64,000 nt of DNA from Facklamia sp. 7083-14-GEN3. Lineage in GTDB: Bacteria > Bacillota > Bacilli > Lactobacillales > Aerococcaceae. The stretch's first letter is position 1; every line of letters starts with the position of its first letter. A program made the position numbers and the translations under genes. Shown here in pieces: positions 8,047-15,300 of this stretch. Location: NCBI RefSeq assembly GCF_024742075.1, contig NZ_JANSGD010000001.1:558001-622000 (forward strand). The letters run 5' to 3'. The notes beneath the pieces were generated by a model. The model was not told the origin of the DNA, ran no database searches, and saw only the letters and a program-made list of their open reading frames with translations.

Positions 8047-8967
8047 TTATTTCAAATTGTTTACAATTAAATCAACGTTATGACGGACCATTTCGATATA
8101 TTTATCGCCCTCTTTTCCTTCAGGTGCTAAAGAATCTGAAAAGAGTTCTTGACCTTCCCCTCTGATAACTTTTACTTCAAAGCCTTTAGCGGCAGCTGCT
8201 TCTTTTAATTTTTCCATTCGAGCGGGATCGGTAGTTGTTTCAGCAAAGATGGCTTTAATTTTTTTCTCTACAATAAAATCAACCGTATCATCAATATCTT
8301 TATTAGAAACTTCCGAATCAGTGGTAACACCTTGTGGAGCTCGCACAGGAATATTATAGGCTCTTGAGAAATAATTAAAGGCGTCGTGGGGGGTAATTAG
8401 ATAGCGGCTATCCTCTGGGATAGAAGCTATTTTTTCTTCAACTTCTTTGTCTAAGTCTTTTAATTGATTGCTGTAGTCTTCGAGATTTTTAGTGATGGTA
8501 TCTTCTTGATCTGGCAATAATTCAATTAAAGCTTCTGCTGCTTTTTGAGTGGCTTCTTGATAGAGTTCAATATCAAACCAAAAATGAGGGTCGACCGCCA
8601 CACCAGAAGAGCTATCCATCACTCCTACTACATTGGGATCAAAATCTTCGGTGACAGCTACGCCAATTGGTTCAAGAATATCTGACATCTTGCCTTCAAA
8701 GTGCAAACCATGATACAAAACAAGGTCTGCTGATTTTATTTTTTGCAAGTCTTGCGGTCTAGCTTCATACAAGTGAGGATCTTCTCCGGTAGGAATAATC
8801 ATTTCAGTCGATACCAAGTCCCCTGCTAAATTTTGGACCATATCGTATAAAAATGAGGAAGATACTGTAACCGCAGGTTTTTCCTCTGCAAAAACTTCCG
8901 AAGAAATACTAGCAAAAGCATTTCCCATCAAAATAAACGTAAGAACAAACTTAAAAAACTTTTTCAT
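8047..8967 (-). CDS. Metal ABC transporter substrate-binding protein (TroA/MntA type), copy 2
   Basis: This is the first gene of the metal importer operon. The ligands H65, H128, H194 and D278 are conserved as in copy 1, and the two proteins align end to end without a gap. The signal peptide ends EVFA|EE and, as in copy 1, contains no lipobox cysteine. Differences cluster in the surface loops (for example the stretch near 118-125 and the region 150-175), so the metal site is probably the same. Duplicated receptors around one transporter may raise capture or differ in expression. Its promoter is boxed by two MntR/DtxR-like palindromes. Confidence 0.88.
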   Translation of the reverse strand: MKKFFKFVLTFILMGNAFASISSEVFAEEKPAVTVSSSFLYDMVQNLAGDLVSTEMIIPTGEDPHLYEARPQDLQKIKSADLVLYHGLHFEGKMSDILEPIGVAVTEDFDPNVVGVMDSSSGVAVDPHFWFDIELYQEATQKAAEALIELLPDQEDTITKNLEDYSNQLKDLDKEVEEKIASIPEDSRYLITPHDAFNYFSRAYNIPVRAPQGVTTDSEVSNKDIDDTVDFIVEKKIKAIFAETTTDPARMEKLKEAAAAKGFEVKVIRGEGQELFSDSLAPEGKEGDKYIEMVRHNVDLIVNNLK

Positions 8968-8984
8968 AAATCCAACTCCTTAAT

Positions 8985-8998
8985 TTAGGTTACCCTAA
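8985..8998. promoter_or_regulatory. MntR/DtxR-like box downstream of the promoter (copy 2)
   Basis: TTAGGTTACCCTAA is identical to the box at 5059-5072 and sits in the same place, just before the ribosome binding site. Confidence 0.7.
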
Positions 8999-9014
8999 TT
9001 ATTTTTATAAATTG

Positions 9015-9042
9015 AGTATAACCTATTTAGATTTAATGTCAA
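9015..9042 (-). promoter_or_regulatory. Sigma-A promoter of the metal transporter operon
   Basis: On the minus strand TTGACA (plus 9037-9042), a 16-bp spacer and TATACT (plus 9015-9020) form a near-consensus promoter lying between two palindromic boxes. Confidence 0.75.
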
Positions 9043-9045
9043 TTA

Positions 9046-9065
9046 TTTTTAGGTTAATCTAAAAA
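9046..9065. promoter_or_regulatory. MntR/DtxR-like palindrome upstream of the -35 box (copy 2)
   Basis: TTTTTAGGTTAATCTAAAAA is a near-perfect 20-bp palindrome upstream of the -35 element, the counterpart of 5121-5140. Confidence 0.75.
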
Positions 9066-9085
9066 ATAATTATTGCTTGATAAAA

Positions 9086-9115
9086 TAAAAAAGCAACTAC
9101 TTGGAGGTAGTTGCT
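9086..9115 (-). terminator. Terminator after the 92-residue gene
   Basis: A 9-bp stem AGCAACTAC / GTAGTTGCT (9092-9100 with 9107-9115) is followed by a T6 tract on the minus strand. It ends the small-gene/HMA transcript. Confidence 0.8.
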
Positions 9116-9125
9116 AAATGATTTA

Positions 9126-9404
9126 TTACTGCTTATATAATTGATAACTTTCTTTTAGGTCATGATATGCAGCTTGATAAGTTTCACAGCCATCAGCGGG
9201 GACGGTGAAATTCTTACTTTCAAGCCTAATTTGCTCAAGATATTCCCCGACTTTTTCTGAGTCATCGATATTTTCTAAGACAGCTATAAAATAATCACGT
9301 ACTACTATAAGCTCAGGATGTTTCTTGCCATGGACGCGAGCGATAGTCTGCACATAAGTGGTTAGTTTATCTTCATTGTTAAGTAGAAAGTCTTTCCATT
9401 CCAT
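9126..9404 (-). CDS. Small conserved-looking protein of unknown function in the metal/redox module
   Basis: I do not recognise this 92-residue protein. It is soluble and highly charged, with no signal peptide or membrane segment. It has one cysteine (ADGCETYQ) and three histidines. It starts six bases after the stop of the HMA gene, with GGAGA before the ATG, so it is co-transcribed with that gene under the FLP-type site at 9701-9714. The context suggests a role in metal or redox homeostasis, but nothing in the sequence proves it. Confidence 0.7.
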   Translation of the reverse strand: MEWKDFLLNNEDKLTTYVQTIARVHGKKHPELIVVRDYFIAVLENIDDSEKVGEYLEQIRLESKNFTVPADGCETYQAAYHDLKESYQLYKQ

Positions 9405-9409
9405 TCTTA

Positions 9410-9643
9410 TTAATTCTCCTTTACTTTAGTTTTCTCGACTTGATAACCCATTGATTCGATATTTTTCTTAACCTCTTCAATAGACAACAAAGAATCATCA
9501 AAAGCTAACTTTACCTTACTAGCATTAAAATATACTTTAACAGAGTCTGCAGCCACTCCTTCAGTAGTTTTAACAGCCGTTTCAATTTTTGTTAAACAAG
9601 ACGGACAGGCTAGACTTTCTAAATTTAAAATGGCTTGTTTCAT
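9410..9643 (-). CDS. Heavy-metal-associated (HMA) domain protein
   Basis: This 77-residue ferredoxin-like HMA protein resembles CopZ-type metallochaperones. The metal-binding loop is CPSC (residues 13-16, in LACPSCLTKIETAVK), where CopZ has MxCxxC, so the preceding Met is replaced by Leu-Ala. The rest of the fold is recognisable (VKVYFNASKVKLAFD, IESMGYQVEK). It probably passes or senses a soft or transition metal for the P-type ATPase encoded just upstream. It has its own promoter with an FLP/FNR-type site 41.5 bases upstream of the predicted transcription start. Confidence 0.82.
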   Translation of the reverse strand: MKQAILNLESLACPSCLTKIETAVKTTEGVAADSVKVYFNASKVKLAFDDSLLSIEEVKKNIESMGYQVEKTKVKEN

Positions 9644-9672
9644 AAGACCACTCCTTCTTTCTTATTAACTAT

Positions 9673-9714
9673 AGTATAAGTTAATATGTATTATAAAACC
9701 TTGACCTAGGTCAA
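9673..9714 (-). promoter_or_regulatory. FLP/FNR-type class II promoter of the HMA gene
   Basis: The perfect 14-bp palindrome TTGACCTAGGTCAA (9701-9714) lies upstream of a minus-strand TATACT (plus 9673-9678). The distance between the two centres is 32 bp, which puts the site at -41.5, the class II position. No separate -35 box is needed or seen. The regulator encoded at 11724-12404 has the ETLSRR recognition helix expected for this half-site. Confidence 0.75.
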
Positions 9715-9718
9715 GAAT

Positions 9719-11587
9719 CTACTCCTTTTTGATTTTAAAAGCCAATAATCTCAAGGCATTGATAATCACTAAGAGAATACTGCCTTCATGAATGAGCATT
9801 CCTAAAGACATTGACATCCAAGGACTGAATAAAAGAAATCCAATCAACAAGATGACAACGGTCAAAGCAATAACAATATTTTCCATCATATTGAGATTGG
9901 TCTTTTTACTTAAAAGATAGGCATGGACTAGATGTTTAAAATCAGATTGAACTAAAACCACATCCGAACTTTCAATCGCAACATCTGTTCCTGAACCCAT
10001 AGCAATGCCTACATCCGCTTTAGCGATTGATGGACTATCATTAACTCCGTCTCCTATGAAGGCAACGGTATGACCTTTTTCTTGTTGTTCAACTAAATAA
10101 TTAGCTTTGTCTTGTGGTAATAAATTTCCCATGGCTAAGTCTAAGGCTAATTCTTTAGCGACTAAGTCGACAGTTTGTTGGTTATCACCAGAGGCCAATA
10201 CTAAGTTTTTAACTCCTGATTTTTTTAATAGTTCAAGATAGGGTTTAATTCCTGGTCGAATCTGATCTTTAATACCCAATACCAAAACGATTTCTTGGTT
10301 GACTGCCATGACTACAATGGAATGACCACTTTTTTCTAAAGCTTCAATCTCATTGATAACTTGATTGGTAATTTTTAAGAAGTTTCGCTCCATCAAGTCC
10401 AACTTACCGATTAAGACCTTATGTTTTTCGACTATAGCTTCAATACCTTGACCCTTAATAACGTCTGTATGCTCCACTTTTGCATTGGACGCTAATGAGC
10501 CGTAATAATTCAGAATAGCTAATGCCAAGGGATGGTCTGATTCTTTCTCAACAGCTAAAAGATAATCCAAATGATGCGACTGGAAATTACCATAACGATA
10601 CTCTTGGTTAACTCGCGTCTTACCCATCGTTAAAGTTCCCGTTTTATCAAAAATCATAGTATCCACTTTAGCGAAATTTTGAATCACTTCAGAACCCTTA
10701 AGTAAAACGCCATTTTTAGCGCCATTACCAATCCCAGCCACGTTAGATACTGGAATACCAATCACTAATGCCCATGGACAACCTAAAACTAAAATAGTAA
10801 TAGCGACTTCAACATCTTGCGTAATCATGCCAACTATTAGTCCAATTAATAAGACCAGTGGCGTATACCATTTAGCAAACCTATTAATAAATCGTTCTGT
10901 TGAGGACCTACTATCCTGGGCTTCTTCCACGAGCTCGATAATGCGTCCAAAAGTTGTTTCTTCGCCGACTTTATCGGTTTCAATCTGAATCGTTCCATTT
11001 TCTAAAATAGTCCCCGCAAATACACTATCACCTACTGACTTTGACAACAGCACAGATTCTCCTGTTATGGAAGCTTCATTTACAGAACCTTGCCCTTGAA
11101 TAATTTTGCCATCAACCGGAACCTTGCCCCCTGTCTTTACTAAGACAATGTCACCTTCTTCCACAAAGTCGATATCTTCTTCAGCAAACTCACCGTCTTC
11201 TTGCTGGACCCATGCCAGATCAGGTGCCATCTCAGTCAGTGACTTAATCGATGAGCGGGTATAGTCTAAAGTTTTTCCTTCTAACCATGCTCCAAATAAG
11301 AAAAGAAAAGTGACAATAGCTGTTTCTTCATAATTTTGAATCATTAAGGCACCAATGGCGGCAATGGCTACTAAGACATCAATGGTAACGAGTTTGATCT
11401 TTAAGGACGAGATAGCCTGGATTAAAATTGGTAGTGTTCCAATAAGTCCTGCGACTAGCAGACCGATGTGACTAAATGGACTGTCTTTAGCCATAAAATT
11501 CAAAGAAAGCGCTAAGCCAATTAAGACTGCTTGAATCACCATTAGTTTATTTTTACTTCGTAATATCTGAATAGATAATTGATACAT
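9719..11587 (-). CDS. P1B-type heavy-metal-transporting ATPase with CPW motif
   Basis: This is a membrane P-type ATPase for a transition metal. It has TGES (ITGES), the phosphorylation motif DKTGTLT, the HP motif (SDHPLALAI) and GDGVNDSPS, all intact. There is no N-terminal HMA domain; the separate HMA protein downstream may stand in. The membrane metal motif reads GCPWALVIG, where P1B pumps usually have CPC, SPC, CPH or related triplets. The Trp is unusual and makes the metal hard to predict. The start at 11587 is chosen for the AAAGGGGG box; upstream codons in the same frame are non-coding. Length is 622 residues. It is controlled by a second FLP-type site at 11646-11659. Confidence 0.85.
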   Translation of the reverse strand: MYQLSIQILRSKNKLMVIQAVLIGLALSLNFMAKDSPFSHIGLLVAGLIGTLPILIQAISSLKIKLVTIDVLVAIAAIGALMIQNYEETAIVTFLFLFGAWLEGKTLDYTRSSIKSLTEMAPDLAWVQQEDGEFAEEDIDFVEEGDIVLVKTGGKVPVDGKIIQGQGSVNEASITGESVLLSKSVGDSVFAGTILENGTIQIETDKVGEETTFGRIIELVEEAQDSRSSTERFINRFAKWYTPLVLLIGLIVGMITQDVEVAITILVLGCPWALVIGIPVSNVAGIGNGAKNGVLLKGSEVIQNFAKVDTMIFDKTGTLTMGKTRVNQEYRYGNFQSHHLDYLLAVEKESDHPLALAILNYYGSLASNAKVEHTDVIKGQGIEAIVEKHKVLIGKLDLMERNFLKITNQVINEIEALEKSGHSIVVMAVNQEIVLVLGIKDQIRPGIKPYLELLKKSGVKNLVLASGDNQQTVDLVAKELALDLAMGNLLPQDKANYLVEQQEKGHTVAFIGDGVNDSPSIAKADVGIAMGSGTDVAIESSDVVLVQSDFKHLVHAYLLSKKTNLNMMENIVIALTVVILLIGFLLFSPWMSMSLGMLIHEGSILLVIINALRLLAFKIKKE

Positions 11588-11617
11588 TTTAGTTCCCCCT
11601 TTTGTTAGCTTGACTTC

Positions 11618-11659
11618 ATCATAGGACTTAAAAAGATTTAAAACCTTGATGCAGGTCAA
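11618..11659 (-). promoter_or_regulatory. FLP/FNR-type class II promoter of the ATPase gene
   Basis: TTGATGCAGGTCAA (11646-11659) is a palindrome with one mismatch. It lies 32 bp, centre to centre, from a minus-strand TATGAT (plus 11618-11623). This is exactly the geometry of the site at 9673-9714. Confidence 0.72.
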
Positions 11660-11685
11660 TAATTTATTTAAAGAGGAACTTAAAA

Positions 11686-11716
11686 TAAAAAACTGACCAT
11701 TTAATAAAATGGTCAG
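11686..11716 (-). terminator. Terminator of the FLP-type regulator gene
   Basis: A perfect 10-bp stem CTGACCATTT / AAATGGTCAG (11693-11702 with 11707-11716) is followed by TTTTTTATTTT on the minus strand. It separates the regulator from the ATPase gene, so the two are independent transcripts. Confidence 0.85.
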
Positions 11717-11723
11717 CCTAGTA

Positions 11724-12404
11724 TTAATTTTTGTGAAAGAGTAGTTCATCTAAATCATTAATTTCAATGCGTTTAGAACTTAACTGTTTGATTAAGCCGG
11801 TGTCTTCTAACTCTTTAAATCGTCGACTCAATGTTTCAGGACTGGTTCCTAGGAAAGAAGCAATGTCTTTACGCGACATATCTAATTCAACAATCACTGG
11901 TCCCTCACTCGGATTTTCAACTTGATCAATTAAATAAGAAATCAAACGATTGGCTACCTGCTCAATAGAAACTTGGGTGGTTTGTTTTTCGGAATTTTCC
12001 AAGCGGTTAGACATTTCGCCTAATAGTTTGATAGCGATTTGAGGAAAATCCATTAAAAAATTATTAAAGTCACTTTGCTTTAACATACAAACAGTCGTGT
12101 TTTTCTGCGCTTGTGCATAATCTTGGTGAGGAACGGTCTGGTTAAAGATCGTTCGCTCTCCTAAAAAGTCACCCGGTCTTAAAATTTGAAGCAATTGCTC
12201 TTTACCCGACTCAACAATACGAAAGACGCGAATAGCGCCCGAATGAATAATGTAGAGAGTATCGGTTTGGTCCCCCGCTTGAAAGAGATATTCTCCTTTT
12301 TCTAATTCTTTGCGAATAATCTTTTCGCCTATTAAATCCATTGATTGGTCATCTAAATGATTAAGAATGGGAACTTGTCGGATACAGGCATGATCATGAG
12401 ACAT
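11724..12404 (-). CDS. FLP-type Crp/Fnr family transcriptional regulator
   Basis: The cyclic-nucleotide-like beta-roll domain (about residues 15-125) is followed by a dimer helix and a winged helix-turn-helix (RKDIASFLGTSPETLSRRF). The ETLSRR recognition helix matches the E--SR signature of FNR, which reads TTGAT half-sites, and two such sites lie at 9701 and 11646. From ATG 12404 the only cysteines are near residues 7 and 106. Lactobacillus FLP uses a comparable pair, Cys5 and Cys112, as a dithiol/disulphide redox switch. The FNR iron-sulphur cysteine cluster is absent. ATG 12404 is preferred over GTG 12413 or ATG 12410 because AAAAGG then has 8-base spacing. It is an activator or repressor of the metal module, probably under oxidative conditions. 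Confidence 0.87.
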   Translation of the reverse strand: MSHDHACIRQVPILNHLDDQSMDLIGEKIIRKELEKGEYLFQAGDQTDTLYIIHSGAIRVFRIVESGKEQLLQILRPGDFLGERTIFNQTVPHQDYAQAQKNTTVCMLKQSDFNNFLMDFPQIAIKLLGEMSNRLENSEKQTTQVSIEQVANRLISYLIDQVENPSEGPVIVELDMSRKDIASFLGTSPETLSRRFKELEDTGLIKQLSSKRIEINDLDELLFHKN

Positions 12405-12492
12405 CAGCATCACCTTTTCTTAAGTTTTTTAAATAATGTGGTCGCTTCTAATCAGTTTAACCAAACTCTTATCAAAATCCAAGCTAGAGGGA

Positions 12493-12521
12493 TTGTTTAC
12501 TGAATTTGAAAGCGTTATACT
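12493..12521 (+). promoter_or_regulatory. ansA promoter with candidate cre site
   Basis: TTGTTT (12493-12498), a 17-bp spacer and TATACT (12516-12521) form the promoter. TGAAAGCGTTATAC (12507-12520) overlaps the spacer and -10 box and matches 12 of 14 positions of the CcpA cre consensus. Repression by preferred carbon source is plausible. Confidence 0.6.
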
Positions 12522-12551
12522 TTTCTAAGAACAACCATGAGGAGTGAAAGT

Positions 12552-13514
12552 ATGAAGAAATTACTATTAATAAATACCGGTGGCACGATTGCCATGTCTG
12601 AAGACCAAACCAGTGGTAAGGTATCCCCCTCATCTGAAAACCCAATTATTACGCAATCTTCTTTCTTTAATCAATTTGCAGATATCACAGTAGAAGATCT
12701 GATGAACATTCCTTCTCCGCATATGAATGAAGAGTTGATGCTTAATCTCAGCAATTATATTCAATCGGTATCGAATCAATACGATGGCATTTTTGTCACT
12801 CACGGAACTGATACCTTGGAAGAAACAGCCTATTTTTTAGAATTGACCCTTAATATTCCCATTCCAGTCGTTTTGACAGGAGCTATGCGCTCTAGTAACG
12901 AAATCGGGTCTGATGGCTTAGCCAATCTCCGTTCTTCCATCTTTGTGGCCCGCGATGATAAATCGCGCGGTAAGGGCGTAGTGGTAGTCATGAATGAAGA
13001 AATTCATACAGCTACCTATGTAACCAAGACCCATACCACCAATGTTGCCACTTTCCAAACACCAACATTTGGGCCGATTGGATTAATTTCAAAAAATCAA
13101 GTCATTTATTTCCAAGAATCACTTCACCGTGAATATTATAAAGTTAACTCAATTAGTAAAAAAGTTGCCTTAATTAAAACATACGCTAGCATGGGACCCG
13201 AACTCTTCCAAACGGTCCTGGATAATAATTTTGATGGCTTAGTCATTGAAGGTTTAGGGGCCGGTAATATTCCACCCGAGACACTTCAACCCATTCAAGA
13301 ACTATTAGAAAAAGATATTCCAATTGTGATGGTATCTCGAGCCTTTAACGGGGTCACTGAAGATGTTTATGATTATGTTGGCGGAGGTAAGCAGCTGAAA
13401 CAAATGGGAATCATTTATGCTCAAGGGTTGAGTGGTGTCAAGGCCCGTCTAAAATTGTCCTGCATCTTAAATGCGGATCAGACTGTCGAAATTGCGAAAG
13501 CATTCCATCTTTAA
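12552..13514 (+). CDS. ansA: L-asparaginase, type I (cytoplasmic)
   Basis: It hydrolyses L-asparagine to aspartate and ammonia. The two asparaginase signatures are present: NTGGTIAMSE near the N-terminus and THGTDTLEETAYF near residue 82, supplying the catalytic threonines. GAMRSSNEIGSDG also matches the family. The 320-residue length without a signal peptide fits the cytoplasmic type. ATG 12552 is preferred to ATG 12537 because GAGGAG then lies seven bases upstream. It is monocistronic with its own promoter (overlapped by a cre-like site) and terminator. Confidence 0.92.
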   Translation: MKKLLLINTGGTIAMSEDQTSGKVSPSSENPIITQSSFFNQFADITVEDLMNIPSPHMNEELMLNLSNYIQSVSNQYDGIFVTHGTDTLEETAYFLELTLNIPIPVVLTGAMRSSNEIGSDGLANLRSSIFVARDDKSRGKGVVVVMNEEIHTATYVTKTHTTNVATFQTPTFGPIGLISKNQVIYFQESLHREYYKVNSISKKVALIKTYASMGPELFQTVLDNNFDGLVIEGLGAGNIPPETLQPIQELLEKDIPIVMVSRAFNGVTEDVYDYVGGGKQLKQMGIIYAQGLSGVKARLKLSCILNADQTVEIAKAFHL

Positions 13515-13532
13515 TTACTAAATTTAAATAAA

Positions 13533-13562
13533 AGACCTCCAACTTTTTCGATGGAGGTCTTA
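13533..13562. terminator. Terminator between ansA and the GNAT gene
   Basis: The stem AGACCTCCA / TGGAGGTCT (13533-13541 with 13552-13560) is followed by TATTAATT on the plus strand, and TTTTATTT on the minus strand exit. It probably works in both directions for the convergent genes. Confidence 0.75.
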
Positions 13563-13574
13563 TTAATTATGTTA

Positions 13575-13856
13575 TTAGGGTTCGGCCGTTATATCTTGAT
13601 ACTTTTCAGGATCTTTAGCGAGTTTATGCGTCACATAAGTACAAGTGGAAGTAATTTTTCTTCCTTCTCTACGTGCTTTATCTACCATGGCATTGAATAA
13701 TTCACCCGCTAAACCCCTTCCTTGATTAGTAGGATGGGTAAAAGTATGAGTTACCCAAATTTTATCGCCTTCGGTCAATTCATAGACCATTTGTGCGAGT
13801 GTATTTTCTTGTTCATCTACTGCTACCAACCTTCTAGAATCATCCACGATTTTCAT
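13575..13856 (-). CDS. Small GNAT-family N-acetyltransferase (YjdJ/NATD1-like)
   Basis: This 93-residue single-domain GNAT has the acetyl-CoA pyrophosphate-binding loop NQGRGLAGELFNAM (consensus Q/RxxGxG/A). The order of short strands and the TCTYVTHKLAKDPEKY ending match the short YjdJ/NATD1-type proteins. The substrate is unknown. The promoter region at about 13903-13930 contains a cre-like site overlapping the -35 region. Confidence 0.8.
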   Translation of the reverse strand: MKIVDDSRRLVAVDEQENTLAQMVYELTEGDKIWVTHTFTHPTNQGRGLAGELFNAMVDKARREGRKITSTCTYVTHKLAKDPEKYQDITAEP

Positions 13857-13915
13857 TGAATCCCTCTTTTCTAACTTTTTTTACTGAAAGTCACTTAAAT
13901 TTATTATATAAAAAA

Positions 13916-13929
13916 TGTAAGCGTTTGTA
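13916..13929. promoter_or_regulatory. Candidate cre site upstream of the GNAT gene
   Basis: TGTAAGCGTTTGTA matches 12 of 14 cre positions. It overlaps the spacer and likely -35 (TTACAA, plus 13925-13930) of a minus-strand promoter whose -10 is TATAAT (plus 13903-13908). Confidence 0.45.
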
Positions 13930-14025
13930 ATCATAAAAAACTCAATTTAATCTACTTTTAATATCGAAGAAGTAAGAACTCCTAAAGCTTAAGTGTAAGT
14001 TCAATGAATATTTAAAGTAAGCTAT

Positions 14026-15027
14026 TTAAGCCGTAAAATCAAAAGGAGTTCCTAGATTTGCCGCTAACGCTCTTTGATAGACTTCGTGAGCGACAGCAAC
14101 ATCAGTAGCACCAATTCCAATAGGGATACAAATAATGCGCTGATTTTTTGGATCAATCTTTTCATGCGGTCCTTTCGAAAGGTCTGCAAGGCTAGCTGTA
14201 ATATCTTTTTCGGTTATTTGGCCTGACTTATAAAGAGGCTTCAGAATACCACGATTGAGTGCTTGACTAACATGGTCAACTACAATTGCATCTGATTGAT
14301 GGATCAACTCATTCTCAATTTCTTGATAGGAACCCATTGGAAAGACAATCGTTCCTTTTTGTATCCACTCTTCCTTTATCAAGGCTTCTTTAGAAGGTGT
14401 TAAGGTAAAGACTGCGTCCACTTGACAAGCATCTTTACCATCTTCACAAATTATAATGTCGCCTTGAACATATCTTTGCATATCTTCTTTAAATGTTTCT
14501 GCTGAATCACGGTGGATATTCCATACCCTTAATTCTTCAATCTCAAAGACAGTTGATATAGCGTGAGTCACTTGTCTAGCCTGCTGACCTGCCCCAAACA
14601 TACCAATTTTCAATTTAGGTTTATTGAGCATATATTTTAAAGCGACGGCGGCTTGTGCTCCGGTCCGCATGTTGGAAATACGTGTCCCATCTAAAACCGA
14701 AATAAAATTACCTAATCTGGCATCGACCAGCATAATCATAGCGGTGATAAATGGTAACCCCGCTTTAGCCCGTTCGCCTGCAAATCCTCCCACAAATTTT
14801 TGTCCCGCCACTTTTATAGAACCTAAATAAGCTGGCATTGCATTCAGAAAGGCTTCATGAAAAGGCCATCCCCCCATTTCCCCCATGTCGAGAGTCACTT
14901 TTCCTGGGTTAATCACTTGACCAGCCGCAAAATCTTTAAACACATTGTCGATAATTTCAACGGTATCTTCCATGGTAATAAGTTGTTTAATTGTAGAATC
15001 ATTAATTAGTAAACTTGATTGATCCAT
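14026..15027 (-). CDS. Ornithine cyclodeaminase / mu-crystallin family protein
   Basis: This NAD(P)-dependent enzyme of the OCD/mu-crystallin/alanine-dehydrogenase-like family has the Rossmann motif GMFGAGQQARQ near residue 142. Family stretches are seen at KFVGGFAGERAKAGLPF, LDGTRISNMRTGAQAAVA and PIGIGATDVAVA. Members deaminate ornithine or interconvert imino and amino acids such as alanine, lysine-derived ketimines or siderophore precursors. The exact substrate cannot be read from sequence. The 333 residues are full length, and the ATG follows AAGGGG. It is apparently monocistronic, with no partner gene indicating a pathway. Confidence 0.85.
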   Translation of the reverse strand: MDQSSLLINDSTIKQLITMEDTVEIIDNVFKDFAAGQVINPGKVTLDMGEMGGWPFHEAFLNAMPAYLGSIKVAGQKFVGGFAGERAKAGLPFITAMIMLVDARLGNFISVLDGTRISNMRTGAQAAVALKYMLNKPKLKIGMFGAGQQARQVTHAISTVFEIEELRVWNIHRDSAETFKEDMQRYVQGDIIICEDGKDACQVDAVFTLTPSKEALIKEEWIQKGTIVFPMGSYQEIENELIHQSDAIVVDHVSQALNRGILKPLYKSGQITEKDITASLADLSKGPHEKIDPKNQRIICIPIGIGATDVAVAHEVYQRALAANLGTPFDFTA

Positions 15028-15300
15028 TAAATCACCCCTTTATAATAATTGTATCACAGTTCAAGATAAATCTATCAATAATTTGTTGCTAATATAAATT
15101 TACAAAAATGATAAATTTTTATTATGTGTTTATTGATACTAGACTCTTATAAATTTAAAATTTTAAGCCATGAGCTCATTCTTACAATTAGTTTGACTAA
15201 TAATGACTCACTTTTACTTAAAATCTCGTCAATTCTTTGACTCTACTTGCCATTTACAGCAATAGGCTCTAGAATATAAAAAAAGAGAGAGGGTGTTTGA

